Shown: positions 25,276 through 33,010 of the stretch, one piece after another
How positions within the stretch are numbered: position 1 is the first letter of the stretch
Layout: every line of letters starts with the position of its first letter
Assembly: GCA_002339345.1 (NCBI GenBank)
Contig: DDKM01000046.1
Location: 1 to 41,366 of the forward strand
DNA: 41,366 bases
Reading direction: 5' to 3'
Source of the DNA: Firmicutes bacterium UBA2598
GTDB lineage: Bacteria; Bacillota; PH28-bin88
The notes under the pieces: generated by a model
What the model was told of the DNA's origin: nothing
Databases searched by the model: none
What the model saw: the letters and a program-made list of their open reading frames with translations, nothing else
Made by a program: the position numbers and the translations under genes

Positions 25276-26354
25276 GCTACTGGAACAGGTTGAAGGAAAA
25301 GGCGTTCCTGCAATACCTGCAGTGGAAAACCCGGCCCGCCCTGATCCGCCGGTACCTGGACGGGAAAGGAATTAAACCGGCAGGGACTCTCCGTGCCATT
25401 AACTCCCGGCAAGTGCGTGCAGCCGCCGCCCAGGTGGAACTTCGCCTGGTACAGGACCCCCTGGCCTATGTGGAGCAGATGTATCAGCATGTGCAGGCGG
25501 CGGTGGAGCAGGGCGCCCAGTTGGTGACCTTCCCCGAGGACAACGCTACTCACCTTTTAGGCCTTTTACCCGGGCTGGGAGACCTTCCACCCGGCGCTAC
25601 CCTGACCGCTACCCTCAACGAACTGGGGCCGGACGTCAAAGTGGCAGACATCTTCGCTTATCTTACCCCGGTGTCCCGCTCGGTGTATTTCACCACCTTT
25701 GCCGAACTGGCCAGGCGGTTTGAACTTTTTGTCATGGCCGGCAGCATAGTGGCAGCTAACGATCAGGGCAGGGTCATCAACACCGCTTACCTGTTCGGCC
25801 CTGACGGACAACTGGTGGGCGCCCAGGAAAAGCTGCACCTGCTGCCCCTGGAAGCGGAATGGGGACTGGTGCCGGGTAATGAGTTACGGGTATGCCCCTC
25901 CCCCCTGGGCAAGCTGGCCATGCCGGTCTGCATGGATGCCACCTATTTTGAAACATTCCGGCTGTTGTCTTTAATGGGTGCGGAGATTGTGATGATTCCC
26001 TCCGCCGATGTGGTGTACACCCACTGGAAGGCCCTACGGGGCATCTGGCCGCGGGTGCAGGAAAGCCTGGTTTACGGGATCAAGAGCGCCCTCATCGCCC
26101 GTGATTTCTTCGGGCTGAACCTGGCCGGCAAATCCTGCATCTGCGCCCCCATGGAACTTACGCCACAGGGGGATGGAATGCTCGCGGAAGCACAGAGCCA
26201 TGACCGGGAGGAGGTTGTGGTGGCGGATATGGACCTGGAAGCCCTGCGGGACCTCCGCACCTCCAGCCGACTGTGGGGTGACCTGAACCTGGCACTATAT
26301 AAACGATACCTGCCAGGCGTCTACGGAGGTCCAGCCGCCCAGCCAAAGGGATAG
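25272..26354 (+). CDS. Carbon-nitrogen hydrolase (nitrilase superfamily), active-site intact
   Basis: At 360 residues this has the full triad: LVTFPEDNATH (Glu89), GAQEKLHLLPLEAEWG (Lys187) and LAMPVCMDATYFE (Cys220). It has an N-terminal extension of about 45 residues (SYWNRLKEKAFLQYLQWKTR) ahead of the usual first strand, and an insert of about 35 residues after the Glu loop. The family cleaves amides, N-carbamyl compounds and nitriles in the cytoplasm. Its ATG overlaps the TGA of the pseudoenzyme gene, so the two are made together in roughly equal amounts; I infer a mixed complex. It is the last intact gene of the operon, followed directly by a broken isoaspartyl dipeptidase-like gene. Confidence 0.88.
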   Translation: MSYWNRLKEKAFLQYLQWKTRPALIRRYLDGKGIKPAGTLRAINSRQVRAAAAQVELRLVQDPLAYVEQMYQHVQAAVEQGAQLVTFPEDNATHLLGLLPGLGDLPPGATLTATLNELGPDVKVADIFAYLTPVSRSVYFTTFAELARRFELFVMAGSIVAANDQGRVINTAYLFGPDGQLVGAQEKLHLLPLEAEWGLVPGNELRVCPSPLGKLAMPVCMDATYFETFRLLSLMGAEIVMIPSADVVYTHWKALRGIWPRVQESLVYGIKSALIARDFFGLNLAGKSCICAPMELTPQGDGMLAEAQSHDREEVVVADMDLEALRDLRTSSRLWGDLNLALYKRYLPGVYGGPAAQPKG

Positions 26355-26666
26355 GCCACAGTCTCCTCCACATGTCCATCGGTTCGGTGCAAACCCTGTG
26401 GGCAGAGGTGCGAGCGGCGGTTTTGGAGGAGCAAGTCCCCCCTCCCTACCACCCTGGCCACCATAACCGCCAAATCGGCGGCCATGCTAAAGTTAAGCAA
26501 TGTGGTGTTAACTCCCGGCTTGGAAATCCGCCATGTGATGGCCAGAGGGAAATGGATGGTAAAGGATGGTCAGCCCACGGTACTCGGCACCTTCGAGGAT
26601 GCTTTCGGCCGGGAATGGCACCGATACCCCCAGTTTCCCTGTGGCTCAAACCCACAGTTTAAATAA
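26355..26666 (+). pseudogene. iadA: C-terminal remnant of an isoaspartyl dipeptidase-like amidohydrolase
   Basis: Two frames hold the end of an IadA-type beta-aspartyl peptidase. The first contains MSIGSVQTLWAEVRAAVLEE (ATG at 26372), like the GxGSVxSLxxExRxAVLE helix of the family; after the C-run near 26438-26443 the homology moves to another frame with TLATITAKSAAMLKLS and, after a missing segment, LEIRHVMARGKWMVKDGQP, the standard C-terminus. The N-terminal three quarters, with all metal ligands, are absent. It begins directly after the nitrilase gene in the same direction, so it was once probably the sixth gene of that operon. Confidence 0.75.
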
Positions 26667-27149
26667 ACTCCAGCGCCCGGTCCAATGCTTCTGATTCGGA
26701 GATGACCGATGCCTGGTCCTGGCTGTAGTAACCAGGCTTCCAGCGATAAAAATAACGGATCCAGCCGTTGACGGCATCGACCTCCACGCTCATGCTGTAA
26801 TCCTGCTCCCCCTTGGGACCTTTCAACTGGAAAAACCACATACCGTTGCCGTCAAAACCGCCGGTATAGTAGTTGGAGTGCTCCACCTGCAACTCTTCCG
26901 GAAGATTTAAAACGGTTCTGGCCAGTTGTAATGCTTCCTTTTCCGCCATCACCGGTTCCGGCGCTTCCACCTTTTTCTTTTCAGGCATTGGCGCTGTCCC
27001 ATCAAGTTTAACTTCATTGACCAGCACCACTGGCTCCGCTACGGCCAGCCGGCCGACCTGCTATCCGCTCCCCACGATGGCACTGTGGACCAGGCCAGTA
27101 GGCCGACTGCAAGGGTCAAGGCGGCTACGGCGCTCACTCTCTTTTTCAC
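26659..27149 (-). pseudogene. Frameshifted YcdB/PepSY-like exported protein
   Basis: A GTG at 27149 with GGGGGAGGATT upstream starts a clear signal peptide (KKRVSAVAALTLAVGLLAWS) that runs into a TAG after about 35 codons. The conserved domain lies in another frame, 26659-27030 and open a little beyond, with MAEKEALQLARTVLNLPEEL, NGMWFFQLKGPKGEQDYSMS and VDAVNGWIRYFYRWKPGY, like one YcdB/YcdC unit. The frames overlap near 27040-27063, in a GGCC-rich stretch, so a single indel explains the break; a sequencing error cannot be excluded. It is a short paralogue of the protein at 6.0-8.2 kb without S-layer domains. Its end overlaps the convergent iadA remnant. Confidence 0.7.
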
Positions 27150-27260
27150 GTGCAATCCTCCCCCAGTTTTTTCTTCACCCCTTTGACGCACACCTACGAA
27201 AAAAGGTTCCAGGATTTACCCCCTTGACCGGCAAAAATTTCTGGGCATTGGGAATGAACC

Positions 27261-27284
27261 AGGGCAGCCGCTACCGGCTGCCCT
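27261..27284 (-). terminator. Hairpin after the LysM/M23 gene
   Basis: AGGGCAGCC (27261-27269) and GGCTGCCCT (27276-27284) form a perfect nine-base stem with a six-base loop, starting seven bases past the stop of the peptidase gene. There is no T-run on the minus strand, so it may be a 3' end stabiliser rather than a full terminator. Confidence 0.5.
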
Positions 27285-27290
27285 GTATTG

Positions 27291-28688
27291 TTACCTGCCC
27301 AGGTAATCCAGGGGATTTCTGAATTCACCATTTACAGTGACTTCAAAGTCCAGGTGGGAACCGGTACTGCGTCCGGTACTGCCCACCAGACCAATAATCT
27401 CCTGGCGGGCTACCTTGTCCCCCACCTTGACCTTGATAGCAGAAAGGTGGTTGTAAGCTGTTTGTAACCCATCACCATGGTCCAACACGATGCGGTTGCC
27501 ATAATTGCCAAGCCACCCGGCAAAGATAACCGTACCAGCAGCCGCAGACTTCACCGGTTCCCCGGTATTCCCATCAATATCTATCCCGCGGTGAAACTCC
27601 CTGGTCCCCCGGAAGATACGGTATCCAAAGGGTGAAGTGATGGTCCCCCGCAGGGGCCAGTCCAGTTCTCCCGAACCGCCACCACCGCGGGAGGCCAGAA
27701 TGACCATGGTACCCCTGGCGACCACCTTAGGTATCGGTTCCGCCAGCACCTTTTCCGCCAGCACGTCCCTGTTCACCCGCAGACCGTTGCGCTCGGTGAT
27801 CCGGTACTGGACCTCCTTCTTTCCCTCCACACCCCTTTGCTGGACCCGCTCCTGCCCCCGGTAAAGCTTGTTATCATTGATCACCTTGACGGGGAAGGGT
27901 ACATATTCGGTCACCGTTCGCCGATAGGTGGCCACCACATTCACCAGCGGCTCCGCCTTCACCAGGTTCAATTCCTGCCCGATGGACAGGCGGTCGGAGG
28001 TAAGCTGGGGATTGGCGTTCAGCAGTTCTTGTATCGCTAGATTGTGGTTTCTGGCAATGGTCCATAGGGAATCGCCCTGCCGCACGGTGTACTTTTCCAC
28101 CTTGCCAAACCCGCTGGCAAGAATTTGGACTGCCTGTGCCACATCCATGATGTCCGCCGGATCAGCCTCTACGGTCTCAAAGGACACCTCTTCCTCCAGT
28201 TCCAGGCTCTCCAGAGCTATACCATCCATCTGCGGTTTGTATGTATCCTTCAACTGTTGGATGGCCGCCTGGCCGTCTTGCTCGCTGGCCACCATCAGTT
28301 TTACCTCGCCATTGATGGCAATGCCGACAGCCTGGGTCACAAAGGTCAGCCGGGAGGCCAGTATTTGCAGCAAAGCCTCTCCCTGCACCGGTTCCGGGCT
28401 TCCCCCCCGCAGGGGCTGGACGGATACTTCTTCGCGGTGGGTTACCCCCTGAGGCAGCGACTCACCCTTGAGGGCGTCCAATGTACGCAGGGCTTCCTCC
28501 ACTTCCCCTGCAGCGGCAACCACCGCCACCTGTTCACCATCCACCAGTACCGCGTAAGCACCTACCCGGCCGAACCATCCCCAAACCAAAACCACCATTG
28601 TTAAAAGAACTGCTAAAACCTTTAAACCCTGGGTGGGTTTAAGGAGTCGGATCTTTTTTGAGGGAAGGTGTCTCGTTATTGGCTGCAT
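27291..28688 (-). CDS. Membrane-anchored LysM-G5-M23 cell wall peptidase
   Basis: From the ATG at 28688 (GGGGGGAAGG upstream) the protein has 465 residues: one membrane segment near residues 22-38 (VLAVLLTMVVLVWGWFG), a 150-residue outside region, a LysM domain (YTVRQGDSLWTIARNHNL), a G5 domain (TVTEYVPFPVKVINDNKLYR to LAEPIPKVVARGT), and a C-terminal M23 domain with FHRGIDIDGNTGEPV, YGNRIVLDHGDGLQTAYNHL and STGRSTGSHLDFEV. M23 enzymes cut peptide cross-links of peptidoglycan; LysM and G5 bind wall polymers. In the last motif the usual HxH is HxD, so the second zinc ligand is Asp; this could keep a metal or mark a weak enzyme. The same order of domains is common in sporulation and wall-remodelling proteins of Clostridia. 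Confidence 0.9.
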   Translation of the reverse strand: MQPITRHLPSKKIRLLKPTQGLKVLAVLLTMVVLVWGWFGRVGAYAVLVDGEQVAVVAAAGEVEEALRTLDALKGESLPQGVTHREEVSVQPLRGGSPEPVQGEALLQILASRLTFVTQAVGIAINGEVKLMVASEQDGQAAIQQLKDTYKPQMDGIALESLELEEEVSFETVEADPADIMDVAQAVQILASGFGKVEKYTVRQGDSLWTIARNHNLAIQELLNANPQLTSDRLSIGQELNLVKAEPLVNVVATYRRTVTEYVPFPVKVINDNKLYRGQERVQQRGVEGKKEVQYRITERNGLRVNRDVLAEKVLAEPIPKVVARGTMVILASRGGGGSGELDWPLRGTITSPFGYRIFRGTREFHRGIDIDGNTGEPVKSAAAGTVIFAGWLGNYGNRIVLDHGDGLQTAYNHLSAIKVKVGDKVARQEIIGLVGSTGRSTGSHLDFEVTVNGEFRNPLDYLGR

Positions 28689-28752
28689 TCCTTCCCCCCT
28701 TTCCCAAGTGTGGTACAGTCTGTCCCCCGGACAGGCTGACAGAACCAATAAT

Positions 28753-28782
28753 ATCATACCGGCGACGGTATGGCGCCGGCAA
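28753..28782 (-). promoter_or_regulatory. Candidate sigma-A promoter with internal inverted repeat
   Basis: On the minus strand TTGCCG (28782-28777) and TATGAT (28758-28753) are 18 bases apart, a fair sigma-A match, about 65 bases before the peptidase start. An inverted repeat, CATACC (28755-28760) and GGTATG (28767-28772), covers the -10 box and half of the spacer and may be an operator. A leader hairpin CTGTCC/GGACAG (28720-28734) follows. Confidence 0.45.
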
Positions 28783-28997
28783 GGACTTCACAAAAACTTC
28801 ATTAATTCCTGGGTGTGATGGGTGTGCTGTTTGCCCTGGGGTTGGCCCTAGCAGCGGAACGGTTGCCCCACCACCGGATCAAACCATCATGCTTTGGAGT
28901 AATCTGCTGGCTTTGGGGAAATTGCTAAAATGTTATTCACCAATTATACTGAGAATATAGTGCGTTCTCGGACTGGTGACCACCGGATGACCCCTAA
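28783..28997. other. Stretch without an intact gene
   Basis: Between the peptidase promoter and the RND/M23 pseudogene there is no intact gene. A plus-strand frame at about 28819-28866 reads MGVLFALGLALAAERL, which resembles a membrane segment of RnfB-like proteins, but it is too short to assign. Confidence 0.4.
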
Positions 28998-29546
28998 GTG
29001 TACCTGCCTTTATCGGGGTGGTCGTGCTGGCAGGCATTGTGGTGAATAACGCCATTGAACTGGTGGATTATATTAATAACCTGCGGCGGCAGGGCGTTGC
29101 CCGTGATGAGGCGGTGATCCAGGCCGGCCCGGTGCGCCTGCGCCCGGTGCTGATGACCGCCGGCACTACCATCCTGGGTCTGCTCCCCCTGGCCATCGGT
29201 TGGGGGCCAGGGTTCACAGTTGCAAGCACCCTTGGCCACGGTGGTTGTTTTTGGACTGGCAGTTCCAACCCTGATTACCCTGGTGCTCATCCCAGTGGTG
29301 TATACCCTGGCTCTGAACATAATGGGCAATACCGTCATCCTCGACCATGGGTTAAACCTTTTCAGCGCCTACTCCCACCTGGATGAACTGCTGGTCCAGG
29401 AAGGCGATTGGGTGGAAAAGGGAGATATTATCGGCAAAGTGGGCTCCACCGGTTTCTCCACCGGGCCCCACGTCCACTGGACCATCAGCATCGGCTAGGT
29501 GTTCGTGAACCCCTGGCTCTTCCTGGAAAGGGACCACTTGCAGTGA
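28998..29546 (+). pseudogene. Chimeric pseudogene: RND transporter end joined to M23 peptidase end
   Basis: From about 28998 one frame gives VPAFIGVVVLAGIVVNNAIE, DYINNLRRQGVARDEAV and VRLRPVLMTAGTTILGLLPL, the late membrane region of AcrB-type RND efflux pumps. Near 29213 the homology moves to another frame (QAPLATVVVFGLAVPTLITL, LIPVVYTL). In that same frame, with no break, it passes into the end of an M23 peptidase: MGNTVILDHGLNLFSAYSHL and STGFSTGPHVHW. A TAG at about 29497 then interrupts the last M23 segment (VFVNPWLFLERDHLQ), which ends at 29546. So a deletion fused two unrelated genes, and at least one frameshift and one nonsense change followed. Confidence 0.85.
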
Positions 29547-29591
29547 GTAGATGGGCCTGGAAAACTCCTGTTTAACGGGAGGTGTGTACCC

Positions 29592-29930
29592 GTGGGGTTA
29601 ATAGACAGGCAGAGCACCGGCACCAAAAACCCGGGGTGCTGGGTGTACATCCTCAGATGTGCCGATGGTACCCTCTATACCGGCCAAGCAGGCGACCTCA
29701 CCAAGCGGTTAGCTTTACACAATGCAGGCAAAGCTGCCCGCTACACCAGGGGCCGGGTACCGGTGGATTTGGTGTATGCCGAGTGGGTGGCCACCCGAAG
29801 TGAGGCCCTTCGGCGGGAAAGGGTTATCCGCCGGTTGCCTCGCGCCGCAAAACTGGACCTGGCAGGAAGCTGGCGCAGGAATGACTCCATTGGAACCGAC
29901 ATACTTCCCAACCCATCGGGTACACAATAA
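29592..29930 (+). CDS. GIY-YIG domain protein (UPF0213/YhbQ-YazA type)
   Basis: The 112-residue protein is a single GIY-YIG domain: WVYILRCADGTLYTGQAGDL supplies the VYI and YTG halves of the name motif, followed by DLTKRLALHNAG with the conserved Arg, and SEALRRERVIRRLPRAAK with the catalytic Glu. The size and the CADGTLYTG motif place it with YhbQ/YazA proteins, thought to act on DNA in repair or processing though the role is not settled. The GTG start has GGGAGGTG about nine bases upstream. It lies just past the chimeric pseudogene in the same direction and probably has its own promoter. Confidence 0.85.
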   Translation: MGLIDRQSTGTKNPGCWVYILRCADGTLYTGQAGDLTKRLALHNAGKAARYTRGRVPVDLVYAEWVATRSEALRRERVIRRLPRAAKLDLAGSWRRNDSIGTDILPNPSGTQ

Positions 29931-30016
29931 GGGGGAGTCGGGAACTGCTCCAGGAGATGGATTCTTTTTTCCGGGAAAAGGTTGCTGTTCTCTTCCCCGC
30001 CGCCCATTTCCACTAT

Positions 30017-30727
30017 TTAGTCTGAAACAGGAAAGCGAAAATGGTACAGCATGGGTGAGGGCCAGGTAAGCAAGCCGTCCGCCTCCACTGCGCGGCCGCC
30101 GTTATGAATCAGCAGCGGTACCCCGTCCGCCCTCCGCCGGTCGGACACAATGCCGATGTGCCACAAAGGCGCACCGTACACCACAATATCGCCGCCTTGC
30201 CACTGCCGGAGGTTTTCCGGATCCCCCGGCACCATCTCCGTGGTCACAAGGGTGGCGTGGCGTTTAAAAAAGGCCATCAAATTTTGCACCCGCCGGAAAT
30301 CGATGTTGGGGTCCGGTTTACCCCCCACCCGGGGGTAAGCGGATAGGTTCTCCCGGATGTCCCGGTCCACCATCTCCTTCAAGTCATATCCCGCTTCCCG
30401 AAAAGCCCGCCACACCAAATCGGTACACACCCCTTCATCATCCGGCGGGTAACCGCCGGCATAGTAGGCACTGCGATATACCGGTCCGGCCTGCACTTCC
30501 TTCCGGGCCCCCAGGACAATGTCCTCCAGATCATCAATGCCATCACCGTCCCGGTCCACACCGGACAATATGCGCTCCACCTCCAGCACCGGACGGGGGG
30601 CGATGATTTCCGGCAGGCTTGGCAGGTTTGGCCTACCTGGACCCGGCGGTTCCACCGGCACCAGCAGTTTCAACAAAGCCATCCCCATGGTCGCCATCAG
30701 TGCCAAAAAGGCGAATATCCTATACAA
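30017..30727 (-). CDS. DUF1287 family protein, membrane-anchored
   Basis: The 236-residue protein begins with a hydrophobic anchor or signal segment (IFAFLALMATMGMALLKLLV), then a Pro-rich linker, then an acidic loop GVDRDGDGIDDLED that looks like a calcium site, and the DUF1287 domain: YYAGGYPPDDEGVCTDLVWR, GYDLKEMVDRDI, DPNIDFRRVQNLMAFF, WQGGDIVVYG, HIGIVSDRR and LIHNGGR. DUF1287 is related to NlpC/P60-type folds, and the Cys of GVCTD with the His of HIGIV could be a catalytic pair, so a wall or peptide amidase role is possible (inference). It is monocistronic and lies outside the cytoplasm by its anchor. Confidence 0.85.
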   Translation of the reverse strand: MYRIFAFLALMATMGMALLKLLVPVEPPGPGRPNLPSLPEIIAPRPVLEVERILSGVDRDGDGIDDLEDIVLGARKEVQAGPVYRSAYYAGGYPPDDEGVCTDLVWRAFREAGYDLKEMVDRDIRENLSAYPRVGGKPDPNIDFRRVQNLMAFFKRHATLVTTEMVPGDPENLRQWQGGDIVVYGAPLWHIGIVSDRRRADGVPLLIHNGGRAVEADGLLTWPSPMLYHFRFPVSD

Positions 30728-30818
30728 TATTTACCACCCCGCCTTCCTTGCTCAACCTTAATGGAGCAGCTTCCGTGTGCACTCCATCTGGGGGTGTTCA
30801 AAGGCAAGGCCGATCCGT

Positions 30819-31012
30819 TCAGTTCAGATACCATTGGAAAATGGGCTGCAGGATCAGGAAAATGGTCAGCAACCTGACAAGCTGGAAATAACTGATTTTT
30901 ACCACATCGGCGCCAATATCATCAGCCAGGATCACCATCTGCAAAAGACCGGCCGGAGCGGTAGACAACAGGCAGGTGCAGGTATCCCACTTGGTCATTA
31001 TTGGTATGAATT
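30819..31012 (-). pseudogene. C-terminal remnant of a second AbrB-family membrane protein
   Basis: The minus strand reads MTKWDTCTCLLSTAPAGLLQ from 30998, then MVILADDIGADVVKIS and a tail ending LQPIFQWYLN before a TGA. It matches the last 60 residues of the AbrB-family protein at 35.5-36.6 kb (TCLLCAAPAGLIQ, VVANDIGVDVLK, LQPLFHWYL) nearly throughout. A few upstream codons (KFIPI) also fit, but everything before is missing. It lies directly downstream of the intact aconitase gene, which is also where the full copy sits relative to the broken aconitase gene. Confidence 0.85.
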
Positions 31013-31044
31013 TGAGGGTGCTTCCACCGGGGAAGGCACCCTCA
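31013..31044 (-). terminator. Strong hairpin after the aconitase gene
   Basis: TGAGGGTGC-TTCC (31013-31025) pairs with GGAAG-GCACCCTCA (31031-31044) with one bulge. It lies 14 bases past the aconitase stop, at the edge of the AbrB-family remnant. No T-run follows, so termination may be weak. Confidence 0.5.
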
Positions 31045-31057
31045 GGTTGTTATTCCG

Positions 31058-32986
31058 CTACCTCTGTTGTTGCATCCAGTTCAGCATGCCGCCGGCGGCG
31101 ATAATGCTGCGGTGCCGGGGGGTGAGGGTGAGCTTGGCCGCAAACTCCTCCCCTGTAGTAAGGTTTTTGATCTGTACTTGCTCCGCCCCGCTTTCCACCG
31201 CTCCCCTTATATCCTTCATTTCCAGCCTGTGCCCCTGGGCCAGCCGGTCATAATCGGCAGGATCACTGAACACTAGGGGTAGGATGCCGAAATTGATAAG
31301 GTTGTCACGGTGGATGCGGGCCATGGATTTGGCCAGCACCGCCTTCACCCCAAGATACATGGGCGCTAAGGCGGCGTGCTCCCGGCTGGAGCCCTGGCCA
31401 TAGTTTTCTCCCCCAACAATGATTCCTCCGCCCGCCTGTTTGGCCCGCTTGGGGAAATCGGGATCAACTGGGGCAAAGACGTGTTCCGCCATTGCTGGAA
31501 TGTTAGACCGGAAAGCCAGGACTTTGGAACCGGCCGGCATGATATGGTCGGTGGTGATATTATCCTCCACTTTGATGAGCACATCGCCCTGGATGGTTTG
31601 CGGCAATGCGGTGTTTCTTGGCAGTGGTTTAATGTTGGGCCCGCGCCGCACCTCCACCACCGTTCCAGCCGGAGCCGGTGCAATGATCATGCTATCATCC
31701 ACTGCAAAGGACTTTGGTTGCTCTACCACGATAGGTTCGCCCAGGCTTGTGGGACAAACCAGCCGGCCCTCGATGGCGCTGGCAGCCGCCGTTTCCGGGC
31801 TGACCAGGTATACCTGGGCATCCGCCGTGCCGCTGCGACCTTTGAAGTTTCGGTTCACCGTCCGCAAAGAAACACCGCCAGACGGGGGCGACTGTCCCAC
31901 GCCGACACAGGGCCCGCAGGTGCATTCCAAAAGCCGCGCCCCGGCCTGGAGAATATCCGCCAGGCTGCCATCGGCCGCCAGCATGCGCAGCACCTGATTG
32001 GACCCGGGGGCCAAAACCAGGCTCACATCGGGATGGACCCTTTTCCCTTTCAGAATTCTGGCTACCTTGACCAGGTCCAGGTAGGAGGAGTTTGTGCAAC
32101 TGCCGATTACCACCTGGTCAATTTTGATGCCCTCCACCTCTTTAACGGTTTTTACATTGTCCGGGCTGTGGGGGCAAGCCACCAATGGCTGGAGTTCGCT
32201 TAAGTTTATTTCCACCACCTGGTCATACTCCGCATCCTCGTCTGCTGCCAGGGGTTTCCACGCCCCCTCCCTGTCCTGAGCCTGCAGGAAGGACCTTGTC
32301 ACTTCGTCACTGGGGAAAACGGAGGAGGTGGCACCGGCCTCGGCACCCATATTGGTAATGGTAGCCCTTTCCGGCACCGTAAGGTATTGGATACCCTCAC
32401 CGCTGTACTCCAGCACGGCGTTCAACCCGCCCTTCACTGTAAGGCGCCGCAACACCTCCAGGATGATATCCTTGGCACTCACCCAAGGGGCGGGCTTACC
32501 GGTCAGCTTGATGTTGATCACCCTGGGCATGGTCAAATATAGGGGTCCTCCCCCCATGGCCACCGCCACATCCAGGCCGCCCACACCGATGGCCAGTGAT
32601 CCCACACCACCTGCTGTTGGGGTATGACTATCGGCACCCAACAAGGTTTTACCGGGCTCGGCAAAGCGCTCCAGGTGCACCTGATGGCAGATGCCGTTGC
32701 CGGCGCGGGAATAATAGGCGCCGGAGGTTTTGGCCATATCCTGCAAAAAGCGGTGGTCATCGGCGTTTTCAAATCCGTTCTGCAGGGTGTTATGATCGAT
32801 ATAGACAAGGCTCAGTTCCGTTTCCACCCTGGGGATGCCCATAGCCTCGAACTGCAGAAAGGCCATGGTGCCGGTAGCGTCCTGGACCAGGGTCTGGTCT
32901 ATTCTGAGGGCAATCTCCGTCCCGGCCGTCATTTCCCCGGAAACCAGGTGCTCCCTGATAATCTTTTCGGTCAGGTTAAGACCCAT
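31058..32986 (-). CDS. Aconitase-family hydratase (single-chain, Aquifex type)
   Basis: At 642 residues this is a complete aconitase-superfamily hydro-lyase. The [4Fe-4S] ligands are Cys297 in IGSCTNSS and Cys357/Cys360 in ECTCGPCVG; the substrate loop GADSHTPTAGGVGSLAIGVG, NRNFKGRSG and the swivel domain with GGENYGQGSSREHAAL are present. It resembles the shorter bacterial aconitases of the Aquifex type rather than 890-residue AcnA or AcnB. It would interconvert citrate, cis-aconitate and isocitrate, or a related tricarboxylate, in the cytoplasm. It sits 24 bases behind a TctB gene and in a transporter cluster, so it more likely serves an imported acid than the main citric acid cycle. The ATG has GGGAGGAAA upstream. 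Confidence 0.88.
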   Translation of the reverse strand: MGLNLTEKIIREHLVSGEMTAGTEIALRIDQTLVQDATGTMAFLQFEAMGIPRVETELSLVYIDHNTLQNGFENADDHRFLQDMAKTSGAYYSRAGNGICHQVHLERFAEPGKTLLGADSHTPTAGGVGSLAIGVGGLDVAVAMGGGPLYLTMPRVINIKLTGKPAPWVSAKDIILEVLRRLTVKGGLNAVLEYSGEGIQYLTVPERATITNMGAEAGATSSVFPSDEVTRSFLQAQDREGAWKPLAADEDAEYDQVVEINLSELQPLVACPHSPDNVKTVKEVEGIKIDQVVIGSCTNSSYLDLVKVARILKGKRVHPDVSLVLAPGSNQVLRMLAADGSLADILQAGARLLECTCGPCVGVGQSPPSGGVSLRTVNRNFKGRSGTADAQVYLVSPETAAASAIEGRLVCPTSLGEPIVVEQPKSFAVDDSMIIAPAPAGTVVEVRRGPNIKPLPRNTALPQTIQGDVLIKVEDNITTDHIMPAGSKVLAFRSNIPAMAEHVFAPVDPDFPKRAKQAGGGIIVGGENYGQGSSREHAALAPMYLGVKAVLAKSMARIHRDNLINFGILPLVFSDPADYDRLAQGHRLEMKDIRGAVESGAEQVQIKNLTTGEEFAAKLTLTPRHRSIIAAGGMLNWMQQQR

Positions 32987-33010
32987 TGTCCATTTCCTCC
33001 CATGTCGATG

